Shown in pieces: positions 1 to 8,782 of a stretch of DNA of 64,000 nucleotides (position 1 is its first letter; the number at the start of each line of letters is the position of its first letter). Under the pieces are notes generated by a model. That model was given only the letters and a program-made list of their open reading frames with translations, was not told where the DNA came from and did not search any database. This DNA comes from Lignipirellula cremea (GTDB lineage Bacteria; Planctomycetota; Planctomycetia; Pirellulales; Pirellulaceae), in the NCBI RefSeq assembly GCF_007751035.1, contig NZ_CP036433.1, positions 3,887,001 to 3,951,000 of the forward strand, given 5' to 3'. A program made the translations under genes and the position numbers.

Positions 1-1458
1 GATCGACTCGGTGTCGGTCACGCCCGGCACATACGGCGTCAGATCGGGATCGTTCGCCAGAGTAGGTCGTTCTTTGAAGACGGGCGGACGACGGCGGCCG
101 TACGGTTTGACGGGCTCCGTCAGGGGCGTAATGGCGGCCAGGCGGAAATCGGCGTACTGCTCATCCGTCTCGCCATGCGTGGTTTCCGGCTTGAAATACA
201 GCACGCGGATCTTGTCGCCCACTTTGGCGCCCAGGTCCTGGGCGGTCAGGCTGTTGAGTACGATCTGGTCGTCCGCCAGGTCGGGCAACGGCTGTCCTTC
301 CAGGTCAAGCGGATGAAACGCGGGGCTCCAGTCGACGGCGGACACCGTGGAGTACGGCACGCCCACATCGTCCGCCAGCAGCTTTCCGTCCGGCAACGGG
401 TCCTGCGGCTGCAGGGCGATGGCGTTGGCCAGGTAGGTCAGCACCGGCTGGGCATGCTCGGCCGAGAACGCCTGCTGGGCCGCCTGCTCTGCTTCTTCGC
501 TGAGGAGCATCCGTTCGCTGGTGAAGCTGAAATAGTCGAACACCTCCTCCGGCGCGGCGCCTTCTTCCGCGGGCGTGAACTCCTGCCGGGCATGCGTCAG
601 CAGGAAACCGTAGTCGGAGAGCGTCGGCTTGAGGGCCGCCCGCAAGGCGGCGCTGGCCTTGGCGTCGGGCGGAGCGTCGGGCGATTTCCCGGCGACGGCG
701 ATGGCGTTGATGCGGTCATCGTCGTCCCAGTCTTTCTGACGCAGGACCCCTTGCAGCGGCGGCAACAGCAGGTACGCGTTCTTGGGGGCGATTTGCGCCG
801 GATGCAGGCTGAAGCGGCCGATGCTCTCGGCGGGAATAATGGCGGCGACCTTAAGTCGCGGGAGGGACTGCGTGAGGTCTTCTTTCTTCCCCAGCGGATT
901 CTCGGACGGCACCTGTTCCAGTCGGGGGAAGCGCAGCGTTACCGTGGCTCCTTCGGCGGAGGCGACCGCCGCAGGCGTGATGCCGAGCTCTTCGGCCAGC
1001 GGGGCGTTCAGCACGATCTGCTGCTCGTCGATCTCCGCGCCGTCGGTCGGCGGCTGGAACAGCGCGGGCGTCGGCAGGCTGCCGAGCTTCCAGAACTGTT
1101 CGTCGCAGCCGATCACCACAATCTGCGACGCGCGACGGACGCCATCGTCGGTCTGGTGCTCCACGGCTCCGCCGGGGAACAGGATCATCGGGGCGGCAGC
1201 CGAGTAATCCGCCTTGAAAGCAGCGGTCGCCTGGAGTTCTTGCACCAGCTCGCGGCGAAAAAAGCGATCCGCGATCAGCAGCTCGTCGATTCTTCCCAGT
1301 CGCTGCAGGGTCAGGTCGCGCAGGCTGCTGCGCATCGAATCGCCCACCAACAGGGCGCCGGTCAGCACAGCCGTCGCCGCCGCCACGCCCAGCATCACGG
1401 CGAAATGAATGCGCCAGTGTTGCCGCAGGTTCCTAAGAATAAAAGTCCAGTTCGACAT
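1..1458 (-). CDS. ABC transporter permease, FtsX/MacB type (3' end missing)
   Basis: The reading frame stays open to base 1, giving 486 residues of an N-terminal part; the gene continues beyond the left edge. It starts at an ATG (1456-1458) with residues MSNWTFILRNLRQHWRI, followed by one hydrophobic segment (about residues 17-36, HFAVMLGVAAATAVLTGALL), and then a long extracytoplasmic region resembling the MacB periplasmic core domain. The FtsX transmembrane bundle expected at the C-terminus would lie outside the window. This layout is that of permeases that work with an ATPase on lipoproteins, peptides or other envelope substrates; the substrate cannot be read here. Gene order on the minus strand is HdeD-like gene, 124-nt gap, then this gene. 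The assignment to the permease class is good; the function is open. Confidence 0.8.
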   Translation of the reverse strand, partial: MSNWTFILRNLRQHWRIHFAVMLGVAAATAVLTGALLVGDSMRSSLRDLTLQRLGRIDELLIADRFFRRELVQELQATAAFKADYSAAAPMILFPGGAVEHQTDDGVRRASQIVVIGCDEQFWKLGSLPTPALFQPPTDGAEIDEQQIVLNAPLAEELGITPAAVASAEGATVTLRFPRLEQVPSENPLGKKEDLTQSLPRLKVAAIIPAESIGRFSLHPAQIAPKNAYLLLPPLQGVLRQKDWDDDDRINAIAVAGKSPDAPPDAKASAALRAALKPTLSDYGFLLTHARQEFTPAEEGAAPEEVFDYFSFTSERMLLSEEAEQAAQQAFSAEHAQPVLTYLANAIALQPQDPLPDGKLLADDVGVPYSTVSAVDWSPAFHPLDLEGQPLPDLADDQIVLNSLTAQDLGAKVGDKIRVLYFKPETTHGETDEQYADFRLAAITPLTEPVKPYGRRRPPVFKERPTLANDPDLTPYVPGVTDTESI

Positions 1459-1582
1459 GAACAGATGCCATCGTTAAAGGTGCAAATCCGCCACGCAAGG
1501 CGTCGCCGCCGGGGCCGCAACGGCCACGTTGCCTGCTTGCGGAAAGAACGACGACGTTCACGGGCCAGCCGGCAAGCGCCGG

Positions 1583-2173
1583 TTATTTCGCCGGTGTTTC
1601 GTCCACCGGCAGGTTCTTCGCAGCCAGGCCCAGCATGACCAGCGACCAGCCGTTGAACAGCAACTCAATGCCCACATACAGCCCAATCACCCACAGGCCC
1701 GATAACGGCCAGCGGCTCCAGATCATCATCCCCAAAGCCACGCTGATCACGCCATTGAGCAGCATCCACACCCAGTGGTGGAACCGTGAGGAGATAGCCA
1801 GCACGATACGCAGCACGCCAGAGAACAGCAGCGACAACGCAAACAGCAGCGTCAGCGCTTCGGCCGCGGCGACGGGACTCGTCACCACCAGCATGCCGGT
1901 AACCAGGTAGAGCACGCCGATCAGCAGGTTTACAAAAAACCCGCCCCAGCTGCGGGCCGTCAACGCGACCACCACTTCGCCGGCGCCGCTGACCAGCAGC
2001 AACGAACCCAGCAGAATCATGGAGAACAGCGTGGCCGCAACCGACGAGCCGATCGCCACCAGACCGCACACCACCAGCAGCACTCCCAGCGCCAGAAACC
2101 AGCACCAGTTTTTCTTCAAAGCATGCAAGCCCAGCGAACGCAAATCGATCGGACTCAAAGGAAGATTTGACAC
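1583..2173 (-). CDS. HdeD family (DUF308) integral membrane protein
   Basis: A 196-residue protein with about six hydrophobic segments in three repeated pairs (for example WFLALGVLLVVCGLVAIGSS and LIGVLYLVTGMLVVTS), the pattern of the DUF308/HdeD family. E. coli HdeD is linked to acid resistance, but the role of planctomycete members is not known. I place the start at a GTG (2171-2173, VSNLPLSPIDLRSLG); an upstream extension to 2464 in the same frame is Arg/Gly-rich and overlaps the 3' end of the M20 peptidase gene, so it looks like non-coding read-through. The gene lies 50 nt downstream of the M20 peptidase and may share its transcript. Confidence 0.8.
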   Translation of the reverse strand: MSNLPLSPIDLRSLGLHALKKNWCWFLALGVLLVVCGLVAIGSSVAATLFSMILLGSLLLVSGAGEVVVALTARSWGGFFVNLLIGVLYLVTGMLVVTSPVAAAEALTLLFALSLLFSGVLRIVLAISSRFHHWVWMLLNGVISVALGMMIWSRWPLSGLWVIGLYVGIELLFNGWSLVMLGLAAKNLPVDETPAK

Positions 2174-2223
2174 TTGGAGGTTGCCTTTCAAGTAGAGAAT
2201 GAAGATTGGTAAGGTCGGCGAAC

Positions 2224-3432
2224 TCAGGCCAGCAGCCAGACGCCCGCCCCGGTGGCCAGTCGTAACGCAGTCCGGCAGGCGAGGCGGAACTGTTCCAGGT
2301 CGAGAGCTTCCGCAACCGTATGCTGGCCGATCTGACCCGAGCCCAGCGAGACGGCCGGTATCCCGTGTTTCGTCAGCCAGTTGGCGTCCAGCCCGCCATT
2401 GGCGATCGCCAGCTGGGGCGATTCGCCCAGCTCCCGCAGCACGCTGACGGCCGCTTCCACGCACGGTTCGGTCGCCGGCAGCTTGAACGAGTCGTAGTCC
2501 AGCCGGCCTTCAAAACGGACGGAGCCTTTCACGCCGGAGTCGCTCGCCACTTCTTCGACGGCCCGGCGGAAGGCCGATTCGATCGCGTCGACAATCTGCT
2601 GGCGGAACTCGGGATCGTGGCTGCGGGCCTCCGCTTTGAGAGTGACATGGTCTGTCACCACATTGGTCGCTTCGCCGCCGTGGATGAAGCCAATGTTGCT
2701 GGTGCCCAGGCTGCCGTCCTTGGAGATCAGCCCATGCCAGCCCTGGCGATGCAGATCGGCGATCGCCAGTCCGGCAATCGCAATCGCACTGACGCCCCGT
2801 TCCGGCGCTCCGCCCGCATGGCTGGCGAGGCCTTCAATTTCAATCAATATACGATAGCCGCCCGTCGCCCCGATCGTCAGTTTGGCGGCGGCCCCGCCGT
2901 CCCAGTTGAAAGCCAGCCTGGGTCCCTGCAGCAGCGGCACGTCCATACAGCGGACGCCCTGCAGGCCAATTTCTTCCTGTACGAACCAGCAAAAGGTCAA
3001 CGGCGGGTGCGGCAATCCGCGCTCGAGGATCTCCAAGGCAGCAGCCAGAATCACGGCCGACCCGGAGCGATTATCGGCGCCCAGCCCGGTCTGCGGATTG
3101 GCGGAGCGGACCATCTCCCCTTCGGCCAGCGGCTGCGAACCGACGCAGATCGGCACCGTATCCAGATGGGCCGACAGCAACCGCCGGGGGCCTGACACCG
3201 TGCCCTCCAGCCGCAGCAGCAGATTGCCCGACTGGCCCGGCGTGGGGGTCCGGGTGTGGGCCGTATCACGGACGATCTGTTCCGGCAGGGCTCCCGCGGC
3301 AAGCAGGCGTTGCTCGACCCAGTCGGCGATCGCCCCTTCTTCACAGCTTTTGCCAGGAATCGCCATCATCTCCATGACGAGATCAAAGGCGCGGGACAGA
3401 TCAGGTTCCGGGGTGGATTCCAGCGAAGTCAT
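2224..3432 (-). CDS. M20 family metallopeptidase (PepT-like)
   Basis: A 402-residue protein of normal length for the M20/M25/M40 family of zinc exopeptidases and deacylases. Visible motifs: SAHLDTVP (His89-x-Asp91, metal ligand and catalytic aspartate), GADNRSG (Asp120, bridging ligand), the EE pair at 153-154 (catalytic Glu and ligand), and a C-terminal GSGQIGQHT segment that supplies the last His ligand. The dimerisation domain with SHAGGAPERG occupies roughly residues 185-300. The best match in general form is tripeptide aminopeptidase-like M20 enzymes; the actual substrate is not decided by sequence. No signal peptide, so it is probably cytosolic. It sits between the PARP and HdeD-like genes on the same strand. 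Confidence 0.9.
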   Translation of the reverse strand: MTSLESTPEPDLSRAFDLVMEMMAIPGKSCEEGAIADWVEQRLLAAGALPEQIVRDTAHTRTPTPGQSGNLLLRLEGTVSGPRRLLSAHLDTVPICVGSQPLAEGEMVRSANPQTGLGADNRSGSAVILAAALEILERGLPHPPLTFCWFVQEEIGLQGVRCMDVPLLQGPRLAFNWDGGAAAKLTIGATGGYRILIEIEGLASHAGGAPERGVSAIAIAGLAIADLHRQGWHGLISKDGSLGTSNIGFIHGGEATNVVTDHVTLKAEARSHDPEFRQQIVDAIESAFRRAVEEVASDSGVKGSVRFEGRLDYDSFKLPATEPCVEAAVSVLRELGESPQLAIANGGLDANWLTKHGIPAVSLGSGQIGQHTVAEALDLEQFRLACRTALRLATGAGVWLLA

Positions 3433-3489
3433 ACGGCAGTCCTATCAGGCCCCAGGGAGGCGGGTGCGCCGGTCGCCGCTACAGGCTCA

Positions 3490-3512
3490 CGGTGACGATC
3501 GCATCGTCACCG
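3490..3512. terminator. Perfect 10-bp hairpin between PARP and M20 genes
   Basis: CGGTGACGAT and ATCGTCACCG pair over ten bases around a three-base loop (CGC). It lies 51 nt past the PARP stop and 58 nt before the M20 start. There is no U-tract on either strand, so it may be a weak terminator, an RNA-stability element or a protein-binding palindrome. Confidence 0.45.
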
Positions 3513-3562
3513 GTTATCGTATCGCCGGAAAGCGATTTCCGCCACTGTCCCCCAGCGCCCGC

Positions 3563-5404
3563 TTACGCACGCTGCACCCGCAGCACGTAGCGCAGCCGGG
3601 CCTGGCTTTCTCGGTACACCAGGTACTCGCTCTGCGAAAAGGAGCTCTTCTGGAACGGCTTTTGCGAAATCGGCTTCCCCTGGGGAATCAACACCTTGTT
3701 CCCGTCAAAGTCGTATTCCAGGTCGTGCTGCGGGTCCGGTTCCGTCCGCCCCCGGGCGACCACGCAATGGAAGCCGTCGGGCGCCGCCTTCAGGCGATGG
3801 TCGTCTTTGGTGATGGTGTGCTCCTTGCCAAGGGCCGCTTCGACCAGGAACATCACCCCGGTTTTGCCGGACCAGCCGACATAGTAAACCGACTTGCCGT
3901 TTTCCGACGCCAGGTAAATTCCCTTGCCGACGCGCCCGCCCGAGTGCGGCATGATGCGCAGTCCCGAGCCCAAAATGGCGGCGACCACGGCGACATTGGT
4001 TCCATGCCAGAGCAGCTTTCGCTCGGCCAGATCCCCGTGAGCGGAGAAACGTTCCGGCTCACCGTTACGAGTGACGCGGAACAGGTCGACCAGCTTCAGC
4101 TTGAAGTGCGTGGCGGCCGTATTTGTCAGATAAGTGTTGACGATCTCGCTTTCACGCGACGTCGGATCGACCCACTCGAGGTCGGCTTTGAGCTTCTTGA
4201 AGTTCTCGTCGGCCGGGTTCGGCAGCAGCTTGCTCGGCTTGCCCGTATCGCTGGACTTTTTCTGCAGGCCCAGGGCGATTTCGATGTCGTTGAGCACGTT
4301 CAGCATCTCAAACTTTTTCATCAACAGGTCCGCCGTATTGATGGGCGGCGGCGTCCTCCGGCCAAAGGCGTGCGGGATCAGCGTATAGAACCGCGACGAC
4401 AGGTCGTTGATGGCTTGCCCGCGACGACTGTTGATCGCCTTTTCCAGACTGGCGAGCACGTCGTACCCTTTTTGCACCTGCGATTTGGTCAGCTGGCCCA
4501 GCGGCATTTTCTTCACGTCGATATCAAAACTGGCCATCGCCCCTTTGAACATGTCGTGGTCAAAGATCAGCTTCACCAGGCTTTCGATGGCCGGATGCAG
4601 GCTCGATTTGGCGACGCCCTGGGGCTTGGGCTGCAGCTGGGCCGCCTGCTGGTCGATGGCGCGGAGCTTCTCTTCCAGGTCCGACGCCTTGGCCGTCGCT
4701 TCGGCCGAGCGTTCGATTTCAATGAGCGCGTACTTGCCGGAACGCGGCTTGAAGCTGGCCCGGTCGTCCCAGGCGTTGCCGGTCTTGGAGCGGAACTTCC
4801 CTGCGAATTCCTTCTTGGCCCGTTCCAGCTGGCCGTCGCCCAGCATGGCCGACTGGCCCGATTCCCCGACCCGACCCCAGCGAGTCCAGGTGTAGTACTT
4901 GCCGCCGGATTCCACCAGCTGGATCACATAGAACTTGTTGTTGTTGGCGTTGATGTTGGTCTGGTTCAGCATCGCATCCCAGTCCTCGTACACCTTGCCC
5001 GAGCTTTTCAGCGGGCACAGATCGTCGACCGGAATGTAGATAGCGCCCGGCGTCGCTACCGGAGCGGCCGCGGCGATGGGAGCCGCTTTCTTTTTCGCAA
5101 CGACCTGCTTCTTGGCGACGACCTGCTTCTTGGCGACGACCTGCTTTTTCACAGGCGCCTTCTTCTTGACCGCGGCGGGCTTCTTCGCCGTCGCTTTCTT
5201 GGCGGCGACAGTACTTGCGGCGGGACTGGCTTTGACTTTTTTCACCGCGGACTTTGTCGCTTTGACCGCTTTGGCGGATGCGACCCTGGTTGCTTTTGCC
5301 GGGGCGGGTTTCGCTTTCCCGTTGCTGGCAGCCGCTGCTGGCCGGGCTACGGCCTTGGCCTTTTTTTTGCCGCCCTTTGCCCTGGTGCTTTGCGTTTTCG
5401 CCAT
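3563..5404 (-). CDS. Poly(ADP-ribose) polymerase with WGR domain and Lys/Ala-rich tail
   Basis: A 613-residue bacterial PARP. Residues 1-115 are almost only Lys, Ala, Val and Pro, with three VVAKK(Q/K) units, like a histone H1 tail. A WGR domain follows (W176-G177-R178), then the helical PARP regulatory domain (about 265-390) and the ADP-ribosyltransferase catalytic domain (about 395-613). The H-Y-E triad of active PARPs is intact: His467 in WHGT, Tyr497 in GKGIY, and Glu593 in SEYLVY, so chain-forming activity is plausible. Family knowledge: such enzymes bind DNA breaks through WGR and modify proteins with NAD+. The start (ATG 5402-5404) is preceded by AGGAA at good spacing; an in-frame extension to 5578 is rejected. 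No zinc fingers or BRCT domain, as is usual in bacterial forms. Confidence 0.93.
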   Translation of the reverse strand: MAKTQSTRAKGGKKKAKAVARPAAAASNGKAKPAPAKATRVASAKAVKATKSAVKKVKASPAASTVAAKKATAKKPAAVKKKAPVKKQVVAKKQVVAKKQVVAKKKAAPIAAAAPVATPGAIYIPVDDLCPLKSSGKVYEDWDAMLNQTNINANNNKFYVIQLVESGGKYYTWTRWGRVGESGQSAMLGDGQLERAKKEFAGKFRSKTGNAWDDRASFKPRSGKYALIEIERSAEATAKASDLEEKLRAIDQQAAQLQPKPQGVAKSSLHPAIESLVKLIFDHDMFKGAMASFDIDVKKMPLGQLTKSQVQKGYDVLASLEKAINSRRGQAINDLSSRFYTLIPHAFGRRTPPPINTADLLMKKFEMLNVLNDIEIALGLQKKSSDTGKPSKLLPNPADENFKKLKADLEWVDPTSRESEIVNTYLTNTAATHFKLKLVDLFRVTRNGEPERFSAHGDLAERKLLWHGTNVAVVAAILGSGLRIMPHSGGRVGKGIYLASENGKSVYYVGWSGKTGVMFLVEAALGKEHTITKDDHRLKAAPDGFHCVVARGRTEPDPQHDLEYDFDGNKVLIPQGKPISQKPFQKSSFSQSEYLVYRESQARLRYVLRVQRA

Positions 5405-5805
5405 CGGAGAGTTCCTGTAACGCGATGCCGTTCGATGACCGGTCGCTATTGCGAGCGCAGAGAGAAAGCCGCCGGCCTGTATGGATTTTTTGGAATTTAT
5501 CGGTTGCAGGCATCGCTGGCAAGCAAAGAGAGGCGATTCCTGGCGGCGACCGTCGGATGTTCGCATCGGTCCGAACAACCCGCGCCACTGCCCTAACGGT
5601 CACAGGCCCGATTTCCGGCCGGTTAGCTGGATACGACCAGAAAGGCGGCCGTTTTTGCAAGGACGAGGGCGCCGCGGAGACGGCGTCTTCTTTACGTGAC
5701 GCAATCCGCCTGAGTACAATGCGCTGGCTCGCCCCTTATAGTCACTACCAGGGCGGGTCGAACAAACGGCCTTGATACTTTCATTCATAATACTGGCGAC
5801 CAACT
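5405..5805. other. Intergenic region between divergent PARP and Srf-cluster genes
   Basis: About 400 nt without a convincing gene. Short open frames on both strands here are Arg/Pro-rich and lack ribosome sites. It must contain the divergent promoters of the PARP gene and of the Srf-like cluster; one candidate for the latter is listed separately. Confidence 0.6.
5691..5720 (+). promoter_or_regulatory. Candidate sigma-70-like promoter of the Srf-like cluster
   Basis: TTTACG (5691-5696) and TACAAT (5715-5720) are separated by 18 bases. The second box matches the -10 consensus in five of six positions and the first the -35 in four of six. Transcription would begin about 80 nt before the first gene. 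This is a visual match only, and planctomycete promoters are poorly defined. Confidence 0.3.
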
Positions 5806-8511
5806 ATGGCCGAACCGATTTTTCGCGTCGATCTGGCGAACGATGCGCGGGACTTTCGACATGTTGCGACGGAGCCGGGCCTCGGCATGCTCGACCGCTC
5901 CGGCTCGAATTACGCGATCATGCAACGCTGGTTTGGCAACCTCGTAGCGGAGCCCGAGTGGCGAGAAAAAGACCGGGTGAGCTTCTTTGTCAAAACCGAC
6001 GATGACGCCCGGATGGACCACGTCGAGGTTTACTCGGCCACCAAAGAAGATCTCGAAGGCCCGCTCAACGACCAGTACAACTCCATCCAGGCCCGATTGA
6101 AAAAAGCCCGCGCCGACTCTCCGAACGAGCAAACGCTGCATCGGGTCCTGCGCAAGAATTTCAGCGCCATCACGTCCGATCTGGAAAACGGCGACCATGA
6201 GTTCTTCCTGTTCAAGTATCGCGAGGGACGCCAGCCCTGGAAATTAGTCTGGGCCTGGGGCTTCCAGCGCAGCGACCAGGAACCGGCGACCGCCGTCATC
6301 TGCTCCAACGACGAGTGCCGCCAGCTGCTCGTCAAACATCCCAAAGAGAAAGCCCACTGCCCCGGCTGCGCCACCTATACGGCCGGCCGGCGCAGGGCGG
6401 CCAACCGGCTGATGGGCATCTCGGACCGCACCTGGTTGCTGGGTACATGCGTTGGCCTGCTCTTGCTGCTGGCGATGTGCGTTTATATGGGGCAACCGCA
6501 GCTCATCGTTTCGCCCGCCGTCTGGGAAGGCCACCAGGGCAGCCGCATCACTTACCAGGTAACGGAAAAAAGCTGGTTCATCTTCAACAAAGATCTCACC
6601 AGTCAAATGGTGCCGGAGCCCAGCAACCAGCACGTGCTGGCGTTCCCGCCGCTGAGCACGACCGCCATGGCAGTCTCTCCCGGCAAGACAAGCGTCAGCT
6701 TCAAACTGGGCAGCCGGGTCGTCCAGGCTACGGCGACCGTCACCCCGCCGCCGCCGCCCAAGTCGCTGCTGATTGAACCAGCCGACCTGCAGTTGGCTGT
6801 CGGCTCCACGCAAGAGGTTCGCGTGATGGGCCAGTATGAAGATATCGACCCCATCGACTTCACCAGCCAGGTTGTCTGGTCGACCGATGACCCCAGCATC
6901 CTGCGGTCGTACGCCGGCAAGATCGAAGGCGGCGCCCCCGGCGAAACCCGTCTGAACGCTTTCCTGCTCGTCGATGCTGCCACCGAGAAAACCATCCGGG
7001 CTGAAGCCAAGGTCGTCGTTGTCGAAGCCGACTACCAGGCAATCACCGTGGAGATGGAACCGGCGACCGTCGCCCTGGGCGGCAAAGGAAAGGTCAAAGT
7101 CACCGGCCGTGACGCCCAGGGGAAAGAGTACGACCTGACCAACTCCTCGTATCTGAAACTAAGCATTACGCCCGAACCGGCGGCCATGATTCAATCAGCC
7201 GGCAGCAGCCCGCTGCTGGTGGGCCGGCAAGCGGGCGACGCCACGCTGCAGGCTACCCTGCAGATGCCAGGCGGTTCCGAGGTCCAGGACGACTTTGCCT
7301 TCAAGGTTTCTTCCGAGTCGATGATCGTCGGACTGGAAGTGCAGCCGGCCGAGTTGTCGATGGTCGTCTGGGAAGGATACGCTCTTGGCATCAATACCTC
7401 GAACTTTACTGACCCGATCGAAATCACCAGCTCCAATCCCGACGTGGTCGAGCGTTATCGCGAGTCCTACAGTCTGGCCGCCCGCAGCCCGGGGGAAGCG
7501 ATCGTCACGGTCAAACAGGCGGACCATTCCGCCACCGTGAAAGTCACGGTCGTGCAGGGGGATATCGCCAGTCTGCACATGGTGCCGGAAAACATTAATC
7601 TCCGGGTCGGCGGCGAAATCGACGTGAGTGTACAAGGCCAACTGGTCAAGGAACGTCCCGAAGGAAAACCGCCCGTGCTGGGACGTCGCTTTGTCGTGGC
7701 GCCCGACGCCCTGGTCTGGGCGCAGCAGCCCAAAGCCGAGAACGTTCGCTTTGATCGTGGTTCGCTCGTCATGACGGGTCTCCAGGCAACCTACGAGCCG
7801 CAACAGGTGCTGGCGCTGCTGGGCGAAGAGTGGAGCGCGCTGGGCTACGTGTCCGTCGTCGGCGGGGGCGACAGCATGGATCTGAGTATCTTCACCCTGC
7901 ATCCGCCGCTCGCCCTGGGTGGATCCGGTTTGCGTTACCTGGGCGCCGGAACCGGCTACCTGGGCGACCGTTCGATCCGTTACGGACGCGACGGCCTGGT
8001 AGTCGCCGACGGCCTGGGCGCCGATTCGATCCTGACCCGCGCCGGACTGGGAGCCGGCAATCTCATTACCGAAGTTGACGGCTACTCCCTGGCGGGCTTG
8101 TCCCAGCGGGAAATTGACGAATACTTCCGCACGCATCCGTTTGTCAACGGCACCCGGTTAAAGTTCATCACAGGCAATGGCGATGTGGCGACCACCGTGC
8201 TGGGGACCGATCGAATTATTACTCGCTTGCCAATACGGCTGGTAGAAGCCCGTTCGCTCAATGTCACGCCGACCGACTTCATCGCCGAACTGCAGATCGG
8301 CGTGCTGATGGCGGGCAACTATCGCGTGATCGACATTAACGACAGACACCCGCTGACCGACTGGAAGCCTTTGGGCCCGCAGGACCAGGCCGTGTTCCGC
8401 ACCGACACCATCCCCCGGAAACAGGGCGATGAATACAAAGTGCTGATCGAACGTGATATCGACGGCATGGTCAGCGGCTATGAAGCGACCTTCCAGCTGC
8501 AGCTTGAGTAA
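5806..8511 (+). CDS. Membrane protein: cytosolic zinc ribbon, Ig-like repeats, PDZ-like domain
   Basis: 901 residues, not a family I recognise as a whole. Residues 1-160 form a soluble, charged domain. Cys166, Cys171, Cys185 and Cys188 (CSNDEC and CPGC) make a likely zinc ribbon just before one transmembrane segment (about 209-229, TWLLGTCVGLLLLLAMCVYM). The rest should lie outside the cytoplasm: several beta-rich Ig-like (BIG2-type) segments, e.g. SLLIEPADLQLAVGSTQEVRV, AITVEMEPATVALGGKGKVKV and GLEVQPAELSMVVWEGYALGI, then a PDZ-like region (about 720-800, ADSILTRAGLGAGNLITEVDG). It looks like a sensor or scaffold joining the envelope to cytosolic partners. It opens the plus-strand cluster with the SrfC- and SrfB-like genes; a 271-nt structured spacer follows. 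Family and function are inferred. Confidence 0.8.
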   Translation: MAEPIFRVDLANDARDFRHVATEPGLGMLDRSGSNYAIMQRWFGNLVAEPEWREKDRVSFFVKTDDDARMDHVEVYSATKEDLEGPLNDQYNSIQARLKKARADSPNEQTLHRVLRKNFSAITSDLENGDHEFFLFKYREGRQPWKLVWAWGFQRSDQEPATAVICSNDECRQLLVKHPKEKAHCPGCATYTAGRRRAANRLMGISDRTWLLGTCVGLLLLLAMCVYMGQPQLIVSPAVWEGHQGSRITYQVTEKSWFIFNKDLTSQMVPEPSNQHVLAFPPLSTTAMAVSPGKTSVSFKLGSRVVQATATVTPPPPPKSLLIEPADLQLAVGSTQEVRVMGQYEDIDPIDFTSQVVWSTDDPSILRSYAGKIEGGAPGETRLNAFLLVDAATEKTIRAEAKVVVVEADYQAITVEMEPATVALGGKGKVKVTGRDAQGKEYDLTNSSYLKLSITPEPAAMIQSAGSSPLLVGRQAGDATLQATLQMPGGSEVQDDFAFKVSSESMIVGLEVQPAELSMVVWEGYALGINTSNFTDPIEITSSNPDVVERYRESYSLAARSPGEAIVTVKQADHSATVKVTVVQGDIASLHMVPENINLRVGGEIDVSVQGQLVKERPEGKPPVLGRRFVVAPDALVWAQQPKAENVRFDRGSLVMTGLQATYEPQQVLALLGEEWSALGYVSVVGGGDSMDLSIFTLHPPLALGGSGLRYLGAGTGYLGDRSIRYGRDGLVVADGLGADSILTRAGLGAGNLITEVDGYSLAGLSQREIDEYFRTHPFVNGTRLKFITGNGDVATTVLGTDRIITRLPIRLVEARSLNVTPTDFIAELQIGVLMAGNYRVIDINDRHPLTDWKPLGPQDQAVFRTDTIPRKQGDEYKVLIERDIDGMVSGYEATFQLQLE

Positions 8512-8782
8512 CACCATGCCTTGTGAAACAGGGGACCCTTCGCCTACTTGCGGCAGGGACTTTTAGTCCCTACCTTTGGGATCGCTAAAGCCATTCGCAG
8601 CCGCAGTCTGCGATAGCCAGGCCAGTAAACCCAGGGCTCCCGCCCGTGTGCGTAAGCGTCCGGCCGATGTTCGCAAACATGGGCCGGAGCAGCGCTGCAT
8701 AGGCGATGCGTTCGCCGCGGCGAACGCACCTGTTTCTTCTCCCTTCGCACCTGAACTCTCAGCCATCCGACGGTGACATAAC
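8512..8782 (+). other. Structured spacer with four consecutive hairpins
   Basis: Between the Ig/PDZ gene and the SrfC-like gene I see four stems: AGGGACT/AGTCCCT (8555-8571, loop TTT), TCGCAG/CTGCGA (8595-8613), CCGGCC-ATGTT/AACAT-GGCCGG (8660-8687) and a perfect 22-bp palindrome (8707-8728). A GCGATAGCCAGG 12-mer (8610-8621) recurs in another intergenic region at 20638-20649, which suggests a degenerate dispersed repeat. It could end one transcript, act as a leader, or simply be a repeat remnant. Confidence 0.5.
8707..8728. promoter_or_regulatory. Perfect 22-bp palindrome upstream of the SrfC-like gene
   Basis: TGCGTTCGCCG is followed directly by its reverse complement CGGCGAACGCA. The centre lies about 65 nt before the GTG start at 8783. 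Two-fold symmetry without a spacer suits a dimeric DNA-binding protein; as RNA it would fold into a tight hairpin. No regulator gene is adjacent. Confidence 0.45.

Noticed and set aside
2882..5596. Long plus-strand open frame opposite the PARP gene
   Set aside because: Composition is Arg/Leu/Gly-rich, typical of the antisense of a high-GC gene; the minus-strand product has clear PARP domains.
8544..8750. Possible 68-residue minus-strand gene in the Srf spacer
   Set aside because: Covers the hairpins, Arg-rich, no ribosome site; fits a repeat remnant.
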